Positions 6,158 through 8,154 of a stretch of DNA of 8,154 nucleotides are shown in pieces (position 1 is the first letter of the stretch; each line of letters opens with the position of its first letter). The notes beneath the pieces were generated by a model. That model did not search any database and had not been told where the DNA came from. It saw only the letters and a list, made by a program, of their open reading frames with translations. This stretch comes from Anaerolineaceae bacterium UBA6105 (GTDB lineage: Bacteria; Chloroflexota; Anaerolineae; Anaerolineales; Anaerolineaceae), in assembly GCA_002423495.1 (NCBI GenBank), contig DIWN01000049.1, positions 1 to 8,154 of the forward strand, given 5' to 3'. A program made the translations under genes and the position numbers.

Positions 6158-6775
6158 TCACGCCTTTGTTTCCCAAACCCAGCGCCAGGGCAGCGAGAGC
6201 CAGGGTTCGGGCGCGTAAGTAATGCCGATGCGTGGGGAAGTGCGCACTTCCGCTTCAGGCACGCTGATGCCTTTTTCCAGCCACAAACCGCTTTCCTCCG
6301 AGCAGACATCCACCCCATTCTGTTCCCTGCCAATTGCCAATGCCTGGGTCAACTTTGCCGGACCGTTCAGCCAGCCGGGTTTGCCTGCCAGGTTGGGGCG
6401 CAGCACGCGCATCAGCTCCAGTCCCTCCGCCGGTCTGATCGCCCGGATCAAGACCGCCGCCGGTACTCCCTCTGTCTCGCAAACCAAATTGAGCATCCAG
6501 TGCATTCCGTATGTGAAATAAACATAGGCCCTGCCGGGAGCGCCAAACATGACCGCGTTGCGAGCCGTCTTGCCCGCCCTGGCATGGCAAGCCTGGTCTT
6601 CCACCCCCTGGTATGCCTCCACCTCCACAATCATGCCCGCCAGGCGCTGCCCCTGCCAACGGCGCACAAGCAAACAGCCCAACAATTCAGGGGCTACCTG
6701 CGGTGCTGGTCGTAAGAAAAAGTCATGCGATAGGTTTGGGTTCAATTTCTTTCTTAAACTGGGGGTCACGTTCAA
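6158..6775 (-). CDS. mpg: 3-methyladenine DNA glycosylase (AAG/MPG family)
   Basis: Base-excision repair enzyme that removes alkylated purines such as 3-methyladenine and hypoxanthine. Residues are numbered on the longest frame (205). The motif EVEAYQG (51-57) holds the catalytic E53 and Y55. H64 in the CHAR block and Y86/Y89 in YVYFTYG match the human AAG residues H136, Y159 and Y162, the last being the DNA-intercalating tyrosine. LNGPAKLTQAL (136-146) is a further family block. The family core starts at about residue 17 (HDFFLRPA). No ATG precedes it in frame: possible starts are TTG 6775, GTG 6769 and TTG 6745. The last follows a purine-rich AAGAAAGAAA and gives 195 residues, so it is my favourite, but the start is unsettled. 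All these starts lie inside the end of the epimerase gene, implying coupled translation. Confidence 0.95.
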   Translation of the reverse strand: MNVTPSLRKKLNPNLSHDFFLRPAPQVAPELLGCLLVRRWQGQRLAGMIVEVEAYQGVEDQACHARAGKTARNAVMFGAPGRAYVYFTYGMHWMLNLVCETEGVPAAVLIRAIRPAEGLELMRVLRPNLAGKPGWLNGPAKLTQALAIGREQNGVDVCSEESGLWLEKGISVPEAEVRTSPRIGITYAPEPWLSLPWRWVWETKA

Positions 6776-7673
6776 TGGTCAGCCGCAGACCGGTCTCGAG
6801 CGGCACAAGCGGAATGTAATTGAGCTTTTCCTGGGCCTTTGCGATGCCGGCACACATGCGGTCTGAGCCACCGCTCTTGAGGGGATTGTAGACCTCTTCG
6901 GGCTTCCTGCCAGTCACCTGCCGCACCAGGCGCACCAGCTCCAAAACGCTCGTCTCCACCCCACTACCGATGTTGATCACCTGCTGATCCACACCCACCG
7001 CGGTTGCGGAGGTTACCAGGGCATTGACCACGTCATCCACATAGACGTAATCGCGCGTTTGGCTGCCATTACCGTGGACAATGATCGTTCCATTGGTGAG
7101 GGCATGCTTGAGGAAGTTGGAGATGATCGGCGGGTGGGAATGGGGCACACGCTGACCCGGTCCGTAGGCGTTGAAAATTCGCAGGCAAACTGCCTCCACT
7201 CCCGCCTGGGCGCCGATGGTGCGCACATAATGTTCCGCGGAAAGTTTTGAGACCGCATACGGAGACTCGGGGTGAACCTCAAAATTTTCGAGGTAAGGGA
7301 TCTTGTCCTGGTGACCGTAAACGGCTCCGGAGGATGCCAGCACCACGCGTTTCACCTTTGCATCGCGAATGGCTTCCATCAGCGTCACCGTCCCGCTGAC
7401 ATTCACGAGGTTATAGCTGCTCGGAAAAAGGGAGGACTCAGGCACACTGACTTTTGCTGCCAGGTGGAAAACACAATCCACGTCCTGCAGCAGCTTCCAG
7501 AGCAGGGTCTTCTCATTAATGTCGCCCTTTACAAATTCAACTTCGGGTAATAGATAATCAGGATTTCCTGCCGAGCAGTCATCCAACACCCGCACGTGAT
7601 GCCCTTGTTTTGCCAGGCGGTTGCTCAGGGCAGTGCCCAAAAACCCCGCCCCTCCAGTTACTAAATAGTTCAT
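6723..7673 (-). CDS. NAD-dependent sugar epimerase/dehydratase (extended SDR, UDP-glucose 4-epimerase-like)
   Basis: A 316-residue extended short-chain dehydrogenase. The NAD-binding Rossmann motif TGGAGFLG is at 6-13, an acidic residue for NAD ribose at D31/D32, and DIN at 51-53. The catalytic set is S114/S115 in ASSGAVYG, Y139 and K143 in YAVSK. RIFNAYGPGQ (165-174) and TRDYVYVDD (206-214) are typical of nucleotide-sugar epimerases and dehydratases related to GalE and WbpP. The substrate is probably a UDP- or GDP-sugar for surface polysaccharide, but its exact identity is not readable from the sequence. An AGGT ribosome binding site lies about eight bases before the ATG, and an extended -10 promoter lies upstream. 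The glycosylase gene begins within its last codons. Confidence 0.93.
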   Translation of the reverse strand: MNYLVTGGAGFLGTALSNRLAKQGHHVRVLDDCSAGNPDYLLPEVEFVKGDINEKTLLWKLLQDVDCVFHLAAKVSVPESSLFPSSYNLVNVSGTVTLMEAIRDAKVKRVVLASSGAVYGHQDKIPYLENFEVHPESPYAVSKLSAEHYVRTIGAQAGVEAVCLRIFNAYGPGQRVPHSHPPIISNFLKHALTNGTIIVHGNGSQTRDYVYVDDVVNALVTSATAVGVDQQVINIGSGVETSVLELVRLVRQVTGRKPEEVYNPLKSGGSDRMCAGIAKAQEKLNYIPLVPLETGLRLTIERDPQFKKEIEPKPIA

Positions 7674-7703
7674 TGCTAACTACCTGTTCGTAAAATTTGC
7701 TGA

Positions 7704-7732
7704 ATTATAGCATGTCAGCTAAGTATTTGATC
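7704..7732 (-). promoter_or_regulatory. Extended -10 promoter of the epimerase gene
   Basis: On the minus strand TGC followed by a perfect TATAAT occupies 7712-7704, an extended -10 element. The -35 region 17 bases upstream (GATCAA, 7732-7727) is poor, which an extended -10 can make up for. The start would be near 7697, giving a leader of about 24 bases containing the AGGT ribosome binding site. It lies in the 41-base gap after the ABC-F gene, overlapping that gene's end. It probably drives the epimerase, the glycosylase and perhaps bactofilin. Confidence 0.58.
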
Positions 7733-8154
7733 GTCCTGGTGCAGTCGTTCTGCCAGGCTTTCCCATTCGGTAAGTAACTGTTCCAAAACGCTTGTGACAG
7801 TCTGATAACTCTCGGTGACTCTTTCCAACTGTCGCAAATCAGCCGATGGTTTGGAGAGTTGGGCTTCATAGCTGGCTTTTTCAGCCTCGGCCTCATGAAT
7901 CTTTTGCTCCAAACCTACCAACTGCTTTTCAATCTGCTGGCGTTGGTTGCGACTCAAACCAACTTTGGCGGGTACTCCTGCGGGATCGTTTGTTGACTCT
8001 GCTGCAAGCGCAACTTCTTCAGTGTCCCTGCTCTGTAAGCGCCCCTCCTTGAATTGTCTGAATTCAGAATAAGCACCCTTAAACACCTGCAAACTGGCGT
8101 TTTGCATATCCAATTCCCAAATTTGCGTCGCCAGGGCATCAATCAGGTAGCGGT
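7715..8154 (-). CDS. ABC-F family ATPase, C-terminal part (cut by window edge)
   Basis: The frame stays open to the window end, so only the last 145 residues are seen. The first full codons read RYLIDALATQIWEL, the stretch that follows the H-switch (SHDR) in the second nucleotide-binding domain of ABC-F proteins. Then come about 40 residues including the FKGAYSEF segment that closes this domain, and a C-terminal charged coiled coil (about 55-135 of the visible part, with LEQKIHEAEAEK and LEQLLTEWESLAERL) like the C-terminal domain of Uup/EttA-type factors. ABC-F proteins lack membrane domains; they bind the ribosome E site and act in translation or antibiotic protection. Walker A, Walker B and the inter-domain linker are off the window, so the subgroup cannot be assigned. 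Confidence 0.9.
   Translation of the reverse strand, partial: RYLIDALATQIWELDMQNASLQVFKGAYSEFRQFKEGRLQSRDTEEVALAAESTNDPAGVPAKVGLSRNQRQQIEKQLVGLEQKIHEAEAEKASYEAQLSKPSADLRQLERVTESYQTVTSVLEQLLTEWESLAERLHQDDQILS

Noticed and set aside
6149..6715. A 188-codon open frame on the plus strand
   Set aside because: It is the reverse complement of the clear 3-methyladenine glycosylase gene; its composition (many Cys, His, Pro, Arg) is typical of an antisense shadow.
6694..6726. ATGA at the epimerase stop that could start a coupled gene
   Set aside because: The frame from that ATG stops after ten codons and is not the glycosylase frame.

Overview
The window looks like a chromosomal, mostly housekeeping stretch of a bacterium, most likely a member of the Chloroflexota (Anaerolineae-like). 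That placement is an inference. Its main support is the long Thr-Pro-rich linker followed by an SH3 domain in one membrane protein, a style common in that phylum, together with bactofilin and the general protein flavour. There is no rRNA or other decisive marker. No insertion sequence, phage gene, CRISPR array or antitoxin-like pair was seen.

Left part (1-2728, all on the minus strand, read from right to left): ribonuclease D and a beta-CASP metallo-beta-lactamase RNA hydrolase overlap by ATGA. About 20 bases after the second gene comes a CCA-encoding tRNA-Ser(CGA), closed by a strong terminator. This makes a compact RNA-processing cluster, and the tRNA also seems to have its own promoter inside the end of the beta-CASP gene. 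A perfect TATAAT sits so close to an ATG of ribonuclease D that a leaderless message starting at residue 8 of the longest frame is plausible.

Middle part (2910-5505): a lone minus-strand gene encodes a DUF389 membrane protein carrying a Thr-Pro linker and a C-terminal SH3 domain. It is flanked by intergenic gaps of about 180 and 190 bases; I see no gene in either, only a small inverted repeat in the second. Diverging from it is a plus-strand pair, a histidine-phosphatase-family protein and D-aminoacyl-tRNA deacylase (dtd), again overlapping by ATGA.

Right part (5510-8154, all minus strand): an ABC-F ATPase cut by the window edge, then an NAD-dependent sugar epimerase with an extended -10 promoter, a 3-methyladenine DNA glycosylase starting inside the epimerase gene from a non-ATG codon, and a bactofilin. 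The bactofilin gene ends four bases from the converging dtd gene.

I found no clear new defence or mobile system. The items most worth a second look are the RNase D / beta-CASP / tRNA-Ser cluster with its possible leaderless start, and the DUF389-SH3 fusion.
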